Part shown: positions 29,878 through 38,702 of the stretch, one piece after another
How the letters are laid out: every line of letters starts with the position of its first letter
How positions within the stretch are numbered: the stretch's first letter is position 1
The notes under the pieces: generated by a model
What the model was told of the DNA's origin: nothing
The model's database searches: none
What the model saw: only the letters and a program-made list of their open reading frames with translations
Made by a program: the position numbers and the translations under genes
Source: Sutcliffiella cohnii
GTDB lineage: Bacteria > Bacillota > Bacilli > Bacillales > Bacillaceae_I
Length of the DNA: 64,000 bases
NCBI RefSeq assembly: GCF_002250055.1
Contig: NZ_CP018866.1
Span: 2,720,501-2,784,500 of the forward strand
Direction of reading: 5' to 3'

Positions 29878-30039
29878 CTAATATTGTTGAACTTATTGCT
29901 TTTTTTGCGTTTTTTGCTTTATAATTTAAGATTATTTTATTGAACTGTAGTAAGTTTTTTTACAAAAACTATCTAATAATCTATACGAAAAGACTGGTTC
30001 TATTTTGTCCACTATAACATAAAGTTACTTTTCTCTCTC

Positions 30040-30105
30040 TATCGAAAAGAAAAAAGAAAAAAACCATGCACTTGTGAGTTGTATTTTCTCAACAAGTACA
30101 TGGTT
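30040..30105 (-). terminator. Terminator after spoIVA
   Basis: AACCATG.ACTTGT (30062-30075) pairs with ACAAGT.CATGGTT (30092-30105). On the minus strand a long T-rich tract follows (TTTTTTTCTTTTTTC region, 30061-30045). Confidence 0.85.
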
Positions 30106-30112
30106 AGTATTT

Positions 30113-31591
30113 TTAAAGGATAATGGCAATTAAACCGCCGGATCCTTCATTAATAATTCTTTCAAGTGTTTCTTTTAATTTATAACGAGCGTTTTCTGGC
30201 ATTAATGATAATTTGGCTTGAATACCTTCTCTAACAATAGAGCTTAACGATCTACCAAAAATATCAGAGTTCCAAATTGATAATGGATCGTCCTCAAAAT
30301 CTTGCATTAAGTAACGTACTAGCTCTTCACTCTGCTTTTCTGTACCGATAATCGGTGCAAATTCACTCTCCACATCAACTTTAATCATGTGAATAGATGG
30401 AGCTACAGCTTTTAATCGAACTCCAAATCTAGAGCCTTGACGGATTATTTCTGGTTCTTCTAGACTCATATCACTTAACGCAGGTGATGCAATTCCGTAG
30501 CCAGTTTGCTTCACCATTTTTAGTGCATCCGCCACTTGGTCATATTCTTGCTTTGCATGTGCAAAGTCTTGCATTAATTGAAGGAGATGATCTTTCCCTC
30601 GAATTTCCACTCCGACAACCTCTTTTAAGATTTGGTCATATAAATCATCTGGAGCGTATAGGTCTATTTCTGCAACCCCTTGACCCATTTCAATACCAGC
30701 TAGCCCAGCTCGGTCAATAAAATCATACTCCGTAAACTGTCCAACTACTCGATCAACATCGCGTAATCTTTTAATATCTTTTACTGTATCTTTCACAGCA
30801 TCCTGATAGCTTTCACGTAGCCAATGACTTTCTTTTAGTACCATTACCCAGCTAGGAAGGTTTACATTTACTTCTAACACTGGGAATTCGTATAGAGCTT
30901 CACGTAACACATTCATTACATCAGACTCTCTCATACTTTCTACGCTCATCGCAATTACTGGAATATCATATTTTTCTGAAAGTTGTTTACGTAATGTTTC
31001 AGTATCTGGATGATGAGGTTGTACTGTATTGATAACCATAATAAATGGCTTACCAACCTCTTTAAGCTCTTCAACTACTCTTTCTTCTGCCTCTAGATAA
31101 TCTCTTCTTGGAATCTCTCCAATTGTGCCATCTGTTGCTATAACTACTCCAATTGTAGAATGTTCTTGAATTACTTTTCTTGTCCCTATTTCAGCAGCCT
31201 CATGAAATGGAATTGGTTCCTCATACCAAGGTGTATTAATCATTCTTGGACCATTCTCATCTTCATATCCTTTTGCGCCTGGAACTGTATAACCAACACA
31301 ATCAACAAGACGTATATTTACATCGAGCCCCTCATCAACTGCAACTTTAACTGCTTGATTTGGTACAAATTTTGGTTCAGTTGTCATAATTGTTTTACCA
31401 GCAGCACTTTGTGGTAGCTCGTCTTGAGCTCTTGCTTTATCAGCTTCACTTCCGATATTAGGAAGTACCACTAACTCCATAAATCTTTTAATAAATGTCG
31501 ACTTTCCTGTACGAACTGCACCGACTACTCCTAAGTATATATCGCCACCTGTACGTTCAGCGATATCTTTGAAAATATCTACTTTTTCCAA
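30113..31591 (-). CDS. spoIVA: Stage IV sporulation protein A (coat ATPase)
   Basis: Cytoskeletal ATPase that polymerises on the forespore surface and anchors the spore coat. The 492 residues have the B. subtilis length and are very similar to it. Walker A is in GVVGAVRTGKSTF near 21-33; the conserved C-terminus GGLIAIIL, needed for SpoVM-directed localisation, is intact. The start is TTG at 31591 (MEKVDIFKDIAERTGG) with GGGAGGGAAT upstream. A sigma-E-like promoter precedes it. Confidence 0.98.
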   Translation of the reverse strand: MEKVDIFKDIAERTGGDIYLGVVGAVRTGKSTFIKRFMELVVLPNIGSEADKARAQDELPQSAAGKTIMTTEPKFVPNQAVKVAVDEGLDVNIRLVDCVGYTVPGAKGYEDENGPRMINTPWYEEPIPFHEAAEIGTRKVIQEHSTIGVVIATDGTIGEIPRRDYLEAEERVVEELKEVGKPFIMVINTVQPHHPDTETLRKQLSEKYDIPVIAMSVESMRESDVMNVLREALYEFPVLEVNVNLPSWVMVLKESHWLRESYQDAVKDTVKDIKRLRDVDRVVGQFTEYDFIDRAGLAGIEMGQGVAEIDLYAPDDLYDQILKEVVGVEIRGKDHLLQLMQDFAHAKQEYDQVADALKMVKQTGYGIASPALSDMSLEEPEIIRQGSRFGVRLKAVAPSIHMIKVDVESEFAPIIGTEKQSEELVRYLMQDFEDDPLSIWNSDIFGRSLSSIVREGIQAKLSLMPENARYKLKETLERIINEGSGGLIAIIL

Positions 31592-31633
31592 CGTATTCCC
31601 TCCCGACCTTTAACTTGGGATAAATTTTCTAGT

Positions 31634-31661
31634 AAGAATGTAATCTAGGACATTAATATGT
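31634..31661 (-). promoter_or_regulatory. Candidate sigma-E promoter of spoIVA
   Basis: On the minus strand ACATATT (31661-31655) resembles the sigma-E -35 KMATATT, and CATTCTT (31640-31634), 14 bp further, resembles the CATACAnT -10. spoIVA is a sigma-E gene in B. subtilis, so the match has support from context. Confidence 0.45.
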
Positions 31662-31803
31662 GTATGATGTTGTCCTACTTAAATATGACTACTCTTCTAT
31701 AAAAATTTACCCATCCCTATAATTTTTATTTTGAAGGAAAGATGAAAGCTTTCATCATGCGCTTCAAACATCACTTCCTTAAAGTCCAAAAGCCAACATC
31801 TTC

Positions 31804-31850
31804 AAAAATAAAAAAACTCTTATTTAGAATGTATTCACTAAATAAGAGTT
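31804..31850 (-). terminator. Terminator after yphF
   Basis: AACTCTTATTTAG (31815-31827) pairs perfectly with CTAAATAAGAGTT (31838-31850), a 13-bp stem. On the minus strand it is followed by TTTTTATTTTTG. It lies just past the yphF stop. Confidence 0.88.
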
Positions 31851-31855
31851 CATGA

Positions 31856-32578
31856 CTAATTTAAAAATATTGGTTCATTTTTTTCATTAATAGTATAAGG
31901 TACTGAATAAGCCGGAACAAATACGGAGTTTTCTACTAGAATATCTCGTATATCATCACCAGGTTCAAATGAATGTTCATATTCTTGTAAATACGTATAT
32001 AAATCCATAGAGTAATCAATAATGACGTGTCCATCCGTATTTAATATTAACGGCAAGTTGTTGCCTGTAAAAGGACTCACAATATAGGGCTCACTATCAA
32101 TTCCTAGTTTATCATAATCGATACGTAGTGCATCAGTGCTTAATACTTCTTTCATCGGTGGATATTGATTCGATCTCATGTAAAGGTTAATCATCAGGTT
32201 AAGCTCTCTAATTGTTTCTGCAATACGTAAATCAATTAGCTTAACCGTTGGGTTCTCCTCCACATCAACAAGGACATACTGATAAACACCCCCGCTTTCA
32301 AATGCATTACCTGGAGGTTCTTGCATGTATCTTGGAGACAGTTTATTAAAATCTATCGGATATTTTTGGTAAATTGGTGTATCCATGTCTCGATCTTTAA
32401 TCGGAAGAAGTCCTCCGCTCACTTCACGATACTGTTCCACCGCTGTTTGTACCGATGCTAATTGGTCTATATACGGAACTTGATTTTGTTTTAAATTTTC
32501 CTGCGGATATAAACATCCTGATAAGATAATTGTAGAACCGATAAATAGTATCATTAACCATTTTTTACGAAATAACAT
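31856..32578 (-). CDS. yphF: Putative lipoprotein YphF
   Basis: 240-residue exported lipoprotein: basic start RKKW, hydrophobic core and lipobox LSGC with the acylated cysteine at 22. The mature part is acidic with no known catalytic motif. It is identified as YphF by length (about 244 in B. subtilis) and by its place between yphE and spoIVA. The role is unknown; the neighbours suggest sporulation. The ATG at 32578 follows AGGAGGAACTTC. Confidence 0.82.
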   Translation of the reverse strand: MLFRKKWLMILFIGSTIILSGCLYPQENLKQNQVPYIDQLASVQTAVEQYREVSGGLLPIKDRDMDTPIYQKYPIDFNKLSPRYMQEPPGNAFESGGVYQYVLVDVEENPTVKLIDLRIAETIRELNLMINLYMRSNQYPPMKEVLSTDALRIDYDKLGIDSEPYIVSPFTGNNLPLILNTDGHVIIDYSMDLYTYLQEYEHSFEPGDDIRDILVENSVFVPAYSVPYTINEKNEPIFLN

Positions 32579-32601
32579 GAAGTTCCTCCTCTAGAACTGT
32601 G

Positions 32602-32805
32602 CTATTCCGGTACTGGACCGCTAAACACAACAAAAAATATTATTATTCCAGCTAACAAAATTAAAATAAATGAAATTGTATTTAAAATACCTTTTACAAT
32701 TCTATTCTTCAACTTAAATCTAGTAAAATAGACTAAAAGAACAGAAATAATCATAAAACCCATTCCTACAAAAGATATCCACATTTTCATAAGTCCATCT
32801 GTCAT
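32602..32805 (-). CDS. yphE: DUF2768 membrane protein YphE
   Basis: 67-residue protein with two membrane segments (about 7-28 and 42-62), the same size as B. subtilis YphE. The frame could open at 32832, but the ATG at 32805 has AAAAGGAGCG at good spacing. No function known. Directly upstream of yphF (23 bp). Confidence 0.82.
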   Translation of the reverse strand: MTDGLMKMWISFVGMGFMIISVLLVYFTRFKLKNRIVKGILNTISFILILLAGIIIFFVVFSGPVPE

Positions 32806-32925
32806 ATAAATCGCTCCTTTTCCGACAAACATTATAGCATAAACAAGGAGTGTACAACACTAATTCATCCGTTATTTAACTACACTTGTCCAATAACAAT
32901 TCAAAAAATATTCATAATTAAGAAG

Positions 32926-33073
32926 AAAAGCGCAGGCGCTTCGCTCAGGCCCGTACAAACTGGACTGTTCCGGTAGGAGATAAAGGAAACACAGCGAACG
33001 ACAGAGAGCTGATGTTGACTTATCGTACGGACGGAACGGGAAGTTTGATAGGGCCTAAGCGCCGGAGCTAGAC
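32926..33073. repeat. Structured intergenic repeat, copy A
   Basis: 148-bp element with the family ends AAAAGCGcAGGCG and CGCCGGAGCTAGAC. Self-complementary segments nest: GGCGCTT (32935-32941) with AAGCGCC (33057-33063), AGGCCC (32947-32952) with GGGCCT (33051-33056), CAAACT (32956-32961) with AGTTTG (33042-33047). The inner part contains the shared motif TGACTTATCGTACGG. Orientation is arbitrary. No ORF or transposase is attached. Confidence 0.85.
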
Positions 33074-33079
33074 AATAAG

Positions 33080-33229
33080 AAAAGCGCAGGCGGCTCGATC
33101 AGGTCCAATCAAACTGGAGCTTTTCCGCAGGAGATAAAGGAATCACGACGAGCGTTCTTCGAGTCGATGATGACTTATCGTACGGAGGAAAAGTGAAGTT
33201 TGAGCCGGACCTAGCCGCCGGAGCTAGAC
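33080..33229. repeat. Structured intergenic repeat, copy B
   Basis: 150 bp, 6 bp after copy A. The same architecture with compensatory changes: GGCGGCT (33089-33095) with AGCCGCC (33213-33219), AGGTCC (33101-33106) with GGACCT (33207-33212). The core resembles copies A and E (AAACTGGA, GGAGATAAAGGAA, TGACTTATCGTACGGA), while the outer helix has the GGCGGCT form of copies D and F. Confidence 0.85.
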
Positions 33230-33235
33230 AGCTAG

Positions 33236-33279
33236 AAAAGCGTAGGCGCTTCGTTCGGTCTTTTCCAAAGGAGCTAGAC
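33236..33279. repeat. Structured intergenic repeat, internally deleted copy C
   Basis: 44 bp that keep the left end AAAAGCGTAGGCGCTTCG and the right end GGAGCTAGACG but lack the core. Probably a deletion remnant, 6 bp after copy B. Confidence 0.7.
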
Positions 33280-33459
33280 GTTGTAATATCACAAAGTAAA
33301 TTGTAATTACAAAACTTTGAAATAGTGTATCTCTCTTATAAGCTAAATTTTATTATACACCAAAAATAACCAATAATAAAAAGTTCCTGAAACAAAGAGA
33401 AACGAACTAACTCTAAAGCGAAGTTTGAGCCAAGGCTTTTTTCGACCGAAGCTTGACTC

Positions 33460-33576
33460 AAAAGCGTTAGCGGCTCACTCTGGCCCGACAACGATAAGGG
33501 AGGTGCTGCCGAAGGACGCTCTTTATCCACCTCTGACTTATCTCTGGAGGGTCTTTTCAAAAGTAGCTAGCTAGAC
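33460..33576. repeat. Structured intergenic repeat, diverged copy D
   Basis: 117 bp with AAAAGCGTTAGCGGCTC at the left end and CTAGCTAGACG at the right. The interior matches copy F (CTGGCCCGACAA, GGACGCTCTTTATCCACC, TGACTTAT). The right half of the outer helix is degraded. A fragment of another core (AAGTTTGAGCC, 33421-33431) lies just to its left. Confidence 0.65.
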
Positions 33577-33631
33577 GTAACAACACATGTTAAAATTTAC
33601 CCACAAACTATCTCATTTTATATAAGTTCCT

Positions 33632-33674
33632 AAAAATAAAAAAAACTGAAGTAAATGGGGCAATTTACTTCAGT
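33632..33674 (-). terminator. Strong terminator 330 bp downstream of gpsA
   Basis: ACTGAAGTAAAT (33645-33656) pairs perfectly with ATTTACTTCAGT (33663-33674). On the minus strand it is followed by TTTTTTTTATTTTTA. It is far from gpsA but directly at the end of the 14-codon ORF at 33670-33714. Confidence 0.9.
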
Positions 33675-33714
33675 AACTGACTAAATAATACAACCAATCC
33701 CACAGCTCAACCAT
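33670..33714 (-). CDS. Candidate 14-residue microprotein
   Basis: The short frame MVELWDWLYYLVSY is preceded by AUGAGGU with 6 nt spacing to the ATG at 33714. Its stop codon lies within the 5' arm of a strong terminator, as expected for a dedicated short transcript. The peptide is hydrophobic and aromatic. Chance occurrence cannot be excluded at this length and no clear promoter was found. Confidence 0.3.
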   Translation of the reverse strand: MVELWDWLYYLVSY

Positions 33715-34002
33715 TGATTTACCTCATTTACATCTTATGCTACATATAACTTAATGCATGGCCATATGCCTATATCCCTGTAAATAAAGAATCAACAAAT
33801 AAAAAATATACATTTGTACTATTTTAGTTAAGTTCCATAATGGGATGAAAGAGAATGGGCCAAATCAAACTAGAAATTTGACGGGACGAAGAAAAACAAT
33901 ATTCGCCCTAGAAGGGGATGTTTGCATAAGTAATAGTTAAAGCTCCTTCTTACTAAACTATGCAAACTAGAAAAAAAGGTGTTTGTTTCGATAACTAGTT
34001 TT
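33715..34002. other. Gene-free stretch downstream of gpsA
   Basis: About 290 bp. It contains a loose inverted repeat AAACTAG/CTAGTTT next to the gpsA stop that is not a convincing terminator. Apart from the microORF leader, no ORF longer than about 20 codons with a ribosome binding site was seen. Confidence 0.5.
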
Positions 34003-35040
34003 CTATTTTTCCCCACCAGCTAATATTTGAGACAAATCATCTAGCTCAGCCGTTTTCCCTCGACTCATGAGCTCGTCCACAGCTACTTTCGGATCCACAT
34101 CATGGAATAAAACACCGTACAACGCATCTGTTAAAGGCATCTTTACATTTAATTTGTTTGACAACTGATAGGCCGCTTTCGTTGTCCGTACACCCTCTAC
34201 TACCATGCCCATACTTTCTAATACTTCTTCAAGCCTTTTCCCTTTGCCGAGCATATTACCCGCTCTCCAATTCCTACTATGCACGCTAGTACACGTAACG
34301 ATAAGATCGCCCATTCCCGTTAAACCTAAAAACGTAAGTGGATTTGCCCCTAAGGAGCTACCTAGACGTGCTATCTCAGCAAGACCTCTTGTTATTAGAG
34401 CTGCTTTGGCATTATCACCATAACCTAGACCGTCTGTAATACCAGCAGCTAGGGCAATAATGTTTTTAAGCGAACCACCAATTTCTACACCTACAACGTC
34501 ACTGTTTGTGTATACGCGAAAATTATTGTTAATGAATAAATCTTGCACACGTTCAGCTGCTTCCATGTTAGTAGACGCAGCTGTAACTGTCGTAGGTTGA
34601 CGTAAGCTAACTTCTTCTGCATGACTAGGTCCCGATAAAACGACTACCGCTTTTCTTAATGATTGCGGTATTTCCTCTTCTATTACTTCTGACACTCTTA
34701 AATGTGTATCAGGTTCAATCCCTTTACTTACATGAACAAAAATTGTAGGTGTTGTCATGAATTTGCTTAACTGTCCACAAACATCTCTCATCGCTTTTGT
34801 TGGCACAGCTAATACAACAAAGTCTATTTCCTCTAAAGCAGTTTGCAATTCTGCTGTAGCCGTTATGTTAACTGGTAAATGGACACCTGGTAAATATTTT
34901 TCATTCTGATGAGTTTTATTTATTGCATCTACTTGTTCTTGCTTATGTCCCCATAAAATAACTTTATGTCCATTATCAGCTAATACGAGCGCTAAAGCTG
35001 TCCCCCAACTTCCTGCTCCTAAAACTGCAACTTTCTTCAC
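34003..35040 (-). CDS. gpsA: Glycerol-3-phosphate dehydrogenase [NAD(P)+]
   Basis: Reduces dihydroxyacetone phosphate to sn-glycerol-3-phosphate for phospholipids. NAD-binding [12 protein letters not shown] near 5-16, [10 protein letters not shown], the catalytic lysine in [14 protein letters not shown] near 188-201, and [18 protein letters not shown]. The GTG at 35040 is preferred (345 residues as in B. subtilis, KKVAVLGAG start): the ATGs at 35046 and 35043 lie on or against GGGGAGGG. Follows der by 15 bp. Confidence 0.95.
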   Translation of the reverse strand: MKKVAVLGAGSWGTALALVLADNGHKVILWGHKQEQVDAINKTHQNEKYLPGVHLPVNITATAELQTALEEIDFVVLAVPTKAMRDVCGQLSKFMTTPTIFVHVSKGIEPDTHLRVSEVIEEEIPQSLRKAVVVLSGPSHAEEVSLRQPTTVTAASTNMEAAERVQDLFINNNFRVYTNSDVVGVEIGGSLKNIIALAAGITDGLGYGDNAKAALITRGLAEIARLGSSLGANPLTFLGLTGMGDLIVTCTSVHSRNWRAGNMLGKGKRLEEVLESMGMVVEGVRTTKAAYQLSNKLNVKMPLTDALYGVLFHDVDPKVAVDELMSRGKTAELDDLSQILAGGEK

Positions 35041-35055
35041 CATCATCCCTCCCCA

Positions 35056-36366
35056 TTATTTTCTAGCTCTTGCAATAATTTTTATTGGAGTACCTTCGAA
35101 TCCAAATGCATCACGAATACGATTTTCTAAAAATCGCTCATAACTAAAGTGAAGTAATTCAGGTTCATTTACAAAAATAACGAATGTAGGTGGTTTAACC
35201 GCAACTTGAGTTGCATAATAAATTTTTAACCTTGTCCCTTTGTCAGTAGGGGTCGGATTCATCGCAACTGCATCCATAATGACATCGTTCAGTACAGTCG
35301 TAACAACGCGTAATGAATGGTTTTCACTTGCTAAATTAATTTTTGGTAATAATGTTTGGACTCTCTTTTTTGTTTTTGCAGATAAAAATACAATCGGAGC
35401 ATAATCAAGGAAAGCGAAATGAACTCTTATCTTTTGTTCAAACTCCTTCATTGTTTTCTCATCTTTTTCTACAGCATCCCACTTATTTACAACAATTACG
35501 ACAGCACGGCCTGCTTCATGGGCATATCCAGCAATCTTCTTATCCTGCTCAATAATTCCTTCTTCAGCATTTATTACTACTAATACAACATCTGATCGTT
35601 CTATCGCTCTTAACGCACGTAGTACACTATATTTTTCCGTTGTTTCATAAACTTTTCCTTTTTTTCTCATCCCAGCAGTATCAATAATGACATACTCTTG
35701 ATCCCCTATTTTATAAGGCGTATCAATCGCATCTCTAGTTGTTCCAGCAATATTACTGACAATTACTCTTTCTTCCCCTAAAATTGCATTAACTAAAGAG
35801 GATTTACCGACGTTAGGTCTGCCAATTAGTGAAAATTTAATTACTTCCTCATCATAATCTTCTTCATTCATTTCAGGGAAGTGTTTCACTACTTCATCTA
35901 ACATATCCCCTAAGCCTAACCCGTGGGAACCCGAAATAGGGAACGGCTCACCGAATCCTAATGCATAAAAGTCGTAAATAGAATCTCTCATCTCAGGGTT
36001 GTCTACTTTATTAACAGCTAGAACAACAGGTTTTTTAGACTTATATAAAATTTTAGCAACTTGCTCATCTGCTGCTGTAACGCCTTCTCTACCATTTGTC
36101 ATGAAAATAATAACGTCGGCTTCATCAATTGCAATCTCCGCTTGTTGGCGAATCTCTTCAAGGAAAGGAGCATCCCCAATTTCAATTCCACCAGTATCGA
36201 TAATATGAAAGTTACTATTTAACCATTCACCCGAACTGTATATTCTGTCTCTCGTTACTCCTGGTATATCTTCTACAATGGATACTCTTTCTCCTACTAC
36301 TCGGTTAAAAATCGTTGACTTTCCAACATTTGGTCTTCCGACGATTGCTACTGTTGGTTTTTGCAT
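35056..36366 (-). CDS. der: Ribosome biogenesis GTPase Der
   Basis: Essential GTPase with two tandem G domains and a KH-like C-terminal domain, needed for 50S assembly. The first P-loop GRPNVGKST is near 9-17, the second GRPNVGKSS near 183-191, with DTGG and [10 protein letters not shown] as the switch II segments and NKVD/NKWD motifs. The ATG at 36366 has AAAGGATG at good spacing and gives 436 residues, as in B. subtilis; the ATG three codons upstream abuts the site. Confidence 0.97.
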   Translation of the reverse strand: MQKPTVAIVGRPNVGKSTIFNRVVGERVSIVEDIPGVTRDRIYSSGEWLNSNFHIIDTGGIEIGDAPFLEEIRQQAEIAIDEADVIIFMTNGREGVTAADEQVAKILYKSKKPVVLAVNKVDNPEMRDSIYDFYALGFGEPFPISGSHGLGLGDMLDEVVKHFPEMNEEDYDEEVIKFSLIGRPNVGKSSLVNAILGEERVIVSNIAGTTRDAIDTPYKIGDQEYVIIDTAGMRKKGKVYETTEKYSVLRALRAIERSDVVLVVINAEEGIIEQDKKIAGYAHEAGRAVVIVVNKWDAVEKDEKTMKEFEQKIRVHFAFLDYAPIVFLSAKTKKRVQTLLPKINLASENHSLRVVTTVLNDVIMDAVAMNPTPTDKGTRLKIYYATQVAVKPPTFVIFVNEPELLHFSYERFLENRIRDAFGFEGTPIKIIARARK

Positions 36367-36560
36367 ACCGTTCATCCTTTCTTACCTGTCTTTATGTATT
36401 ATGTAAAGAGTTACTATTTTTATTAGTCTCATTAATAAAATTGCCTAATTATAAATAGTTAGTTACAAAAAATGTACTTTTTCATTTAAAAAATAAAAAA
36501 ACACTGTGTAAGTCTGTAACATTATTATATAGTTCGTAATTTAATACTTCCTATAAGCTA

Positions 36561-36586
36561 AAGAAAACCCTTCATACTAGAAGGGT
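36561..36586 (-). terminator. Terminator after the YIEGIA cluster
   Basis: ACCCTTC (36567-36573) pairs with GAAGGGT (36580-36586), 6-nt loop. On the minus strand it is followed by TTTTCTTTAG. It separates the yphA cluster from der-gpsA. Confidence 0.8.
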
Positions 36587-36633
36587 CTAACTAGAATATC
36601 TTATCATTATTTTTTGTATTCATCAATGTTTTA

Positions 36634-36819
36634 TCAATGCTTAACAATTATGTACATATCTTCTCCTAGTCCATGGGCAATTCCATCTAAAATAGCTTCA
36701 AGATTGGCGGTTACAAATTCCATTTCTTCTTTCGTCTTGCAAGTAAAAATGGGTGGTCCCCCGGTTATTTTAGTAGGATCAGTTGTAATTACGGCTAATA
36801 TATATTTTTCTAAATCCAT
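36634..36819 (-). CDS. Small partner (capping subunit) of YIEGIA protein
   Basis: 61-residue soluble protein starting MDLEKYILAVITTDPTKI and containing the GGPPIFTC segment. It is recognised as the small family always found beside YIEGIA proteins in spore formers. Its start overlaps the end of the YIEGIA gene by 10 bp, so the two are probably made together and interact. No enzyme motif. Confidence 0.78.
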   Translation of the reverse strand: MDLEKYILAVITTDPTKITGGPPIFTCKTKEEMEFVTANLEAILDGIAHGLGEDMYIIVKH

Positions 36820-37703
36820 TTTTTCACCTTTTTCTTGCGATATTTCGTTGGCATTCTTATCGCATTTTCAAGGGTTGGCACTTCTTCTAGAATAGACAAC
36901 GCTACATTTACATCATGTTCTTGTGGTAAAACGAATATACCTACCCTTCCATCATCTAAGTCTCTTTTTGCTAACGGAACTAGAGCAGGAGTACCCGAAT
37001 CACGATATACACCTAAAGCTGTTGACATGTCATGGAGAATTGCTTGTCGTTGACCTAAGTTTGCTAAAGTAATTCTAGCATCAAAGGTTTTAGGCTTTAA
37101 GACGAATCCCATTCCATATCGTAAAACTTCTTGTTGTCTTTCTGGTAATCCGATATTCATGATATAAATGTTATCTACATATAGCCCCGCTCCATCGAAA
37201 TGAGGTTCTACATATTCAATATCTACAATGTCTTTCAACTTTCCACCTGTCATTAAACGATGAGAAATTAGTATAACTGCAATTCCGACAATTGTTCCAA
37301 CCCATACATTCCAAATTAAATACGTAAGTGTTGCCAAAAAACTAGATAACATTACTAGATAGTTCCTACCTTCGAACGCAATAGCTATCCCTTCAATATA
37401 TGTATTTCCTCTTGGAACAAGTTCAAACTCGTCTAACTCTGTTAAAGTATTTCGCTCCATATTTCGCACATCTCTGAACTGAGATGCTGCAAGGGCTAAA
37501 AACGTAATGGCTGAAAATTCTTCCTCCATAATAGCAGGGACTGCAATAGTTCCTAATCCAGCAGCAATAAATGCTAATGATAAATGTATAATTTTCCCGT
37601 GCAAATAGGTGGGGTATTGCCGGTAATCGGTCTTCAACATATAAATTCGTGCAGCAAGCCCTATCATTACTCCAAAAGCAATAGGGTACGTATATTCATT
37701 CAT
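36810..37703 (-). CDS. YIEGIA family sporulation membrane protein (YphB/SeaA-like)
   Basis: 297-residue membrane protein with the signature RGNTYIEGIAIAFEGRNYL near 118-136. Several hydrophobic segments lie in the first half; the C-terminal half is soluble. In position it corresponds to B. subtilis yphB (seaA), implicated in spore envelope assembly. The ATG at 37703 has AAAGGAGAAAC; the longer frame to 37775 is rejected. Coupled to yphA by an ATGA overlap. Confidence 0.8.
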   Translation of the reverse strand: MNEYTYPIAFGVMIGLAARIYMLKTDYRQYPTYLHGKIIHLSLAFIAAGLGTIAVPAIMEEEFSAITFLALAASQFRDVRNMERNTLTELDEFELVPRGNTYIEGIAIAFEGRNYLVMLSSFLATLTYLIWNVWVGTIVGIAVILISHRLMTGGKLKDIVDIEYVEPHFDGAGLYVDNIYIMNIGLPERQQEVLRYGMGFVLKPKTFDARITLANLGQRQAILHDMSTALGVYRDSGTPALVPLAKRDLDDGRVGIFVLPQEHDVNVALSILEEVPTLENAIRMPTKYRKKKVKKWI

Positions 37704-38299
37704 CCTTGTTTCTCCTTTACATGTTTTTGAATAAATGTGTCTAAATAAATTGTTAATTGCTCGAAGAACAACCATAAGGATAAACCAGCAATACTAACCG
37801 CAACGATATCCCAAAAAAAATAGTCACCGATTACAGAATAAGAAAAAATCTTACGGAACAACACAATTGTTATAATTTCGCCTTGTATGATACCAGCAAG
37901 TAAATATACGTAACGTTCATTTTTCTTTTTAAAAACGATAAGACAAATGTAAAGCAAAATAAATCCTAACATCCAGTGACGAGGAAATATAACCCAAACT
38001 GGATCAAAAATCTCAAAAATAGAGAAACAAACATATGCTAATGACACAGTAGAAATTGAAAAATAATGAGTCAATAACCTCTTTTTTAATGTACCTACTA
38101 AATATACAAACGTAGCAACTACTAATATGAGAAAAGCTCCATTCCATGAAAAACCTAAAAATGATGCATATATAGTTGAGGTACTTAACACGAGTAACAC
38201 AATACAAGATAATTGAAATCTCCTTTTTCTATCAGAGAAAAAGAAAGTAACAATAACCCAACTTAGCCAACCAACAAAATAAAAATATTGCCCTTCCAA
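37700..38299 (-). CDS. yphA: Membrane protein YphA
   Basis: 199-residue polytopic membrane protein with about six hydrophobic segments, the size of B. subtilis YphA and at its position. No known function. The start is TTG at 38299 with GGAGG 7 nt upstream. First gene of the yphA-YIEGIA-capping operon, so a sporulation role is possible by association. Confidence 0.8.
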   Translation of the reverse strand: MEGQYFYFVGWLSWVIVTFFFSDRKRRFQLSCIVLLVLSTSTIYASFLGFSWNGAFLILVVATFVYLVGTLKKRLLTHYFSISTVSLAYVCFSIFEIFDPVWVIFPRHWMLGFILLYICLIVFKKKNERYVYLLAGIIQGEIITIVLFRKIFSYSVIGDYFFWDIVAVSIAGLSLWLFFEQLTIYLDTFIQKHVKEKQG

Positions 38300-38504
38300 A
38301 CGAAATCCTCCATTCCTTTCCCTTTTAACATTATGTCTCTTTTTCTGGAAAGTTAGTCATTAAAATAAGACTTTCCTAGATTGAAATTGTTGTTACTGTT
38401 GGTTCGACTTCTTATATTGAGGAAGTGTAATTCTGTATGTTTTTTTAGCGGCTTTCAAATAATATGGGGGATTAGTAAAAAATATAAGAAGAAAGGGGAT
38501 TTGT

Positions 38505-38639
38505 ATGGGTAAAGACAGACAAGAGAGAAAACTTAAAGCAGCACGAAAAACAGAATCTGATCGTGATCAAGCATTAACCTATCCAGGGGCCACCAGAATG
38601 GAAAGCCCTGAACAATCACGAAAAAACAATCGTGCCTAA
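38505..38639 (+). CDS. ypzI: Small conserved protein YpzI
   Basis: 44-residue hydrophilic protein MGKDRQERKLKAARKTESDR..., rich in charged residues, resembling the YpzI family of Bacillus. It reads on the plus strand, alone between yphA and fni. The ATG at 38505 has GAAAGGGG 7 nt upstream, and the reading frame ends with TAA at 38637-38639. No function is known. Confidence 0.78.
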   Translation: MGKDRQERKLKAARKTESDRDQALTYPGATRMESPEQSRKNNRA

Positions 38640-38702
38640 ACAAAACACTCCGTTTTTCTGATTGTTCAGCTCGGGGTCATAACTGTTTTAAAAGTTATTT
38701 CC

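Noticed and set aside
31742..31855. 37-codon plus-strand frame with AAGGAAAG upstream (MKAFIMRFKHHF...)
   Set aside because: It reads through the yphF terminator hairpin and has no promoter. A basic small protein is not impossible, but chance is more likely.
33336..33560. 74-codon minus-strand frame in the yphE-gpsA gap
   Set aside because: It runs through repeat copy D and low-complexity flanks; no convincing ribosome binding site or family resemblance.
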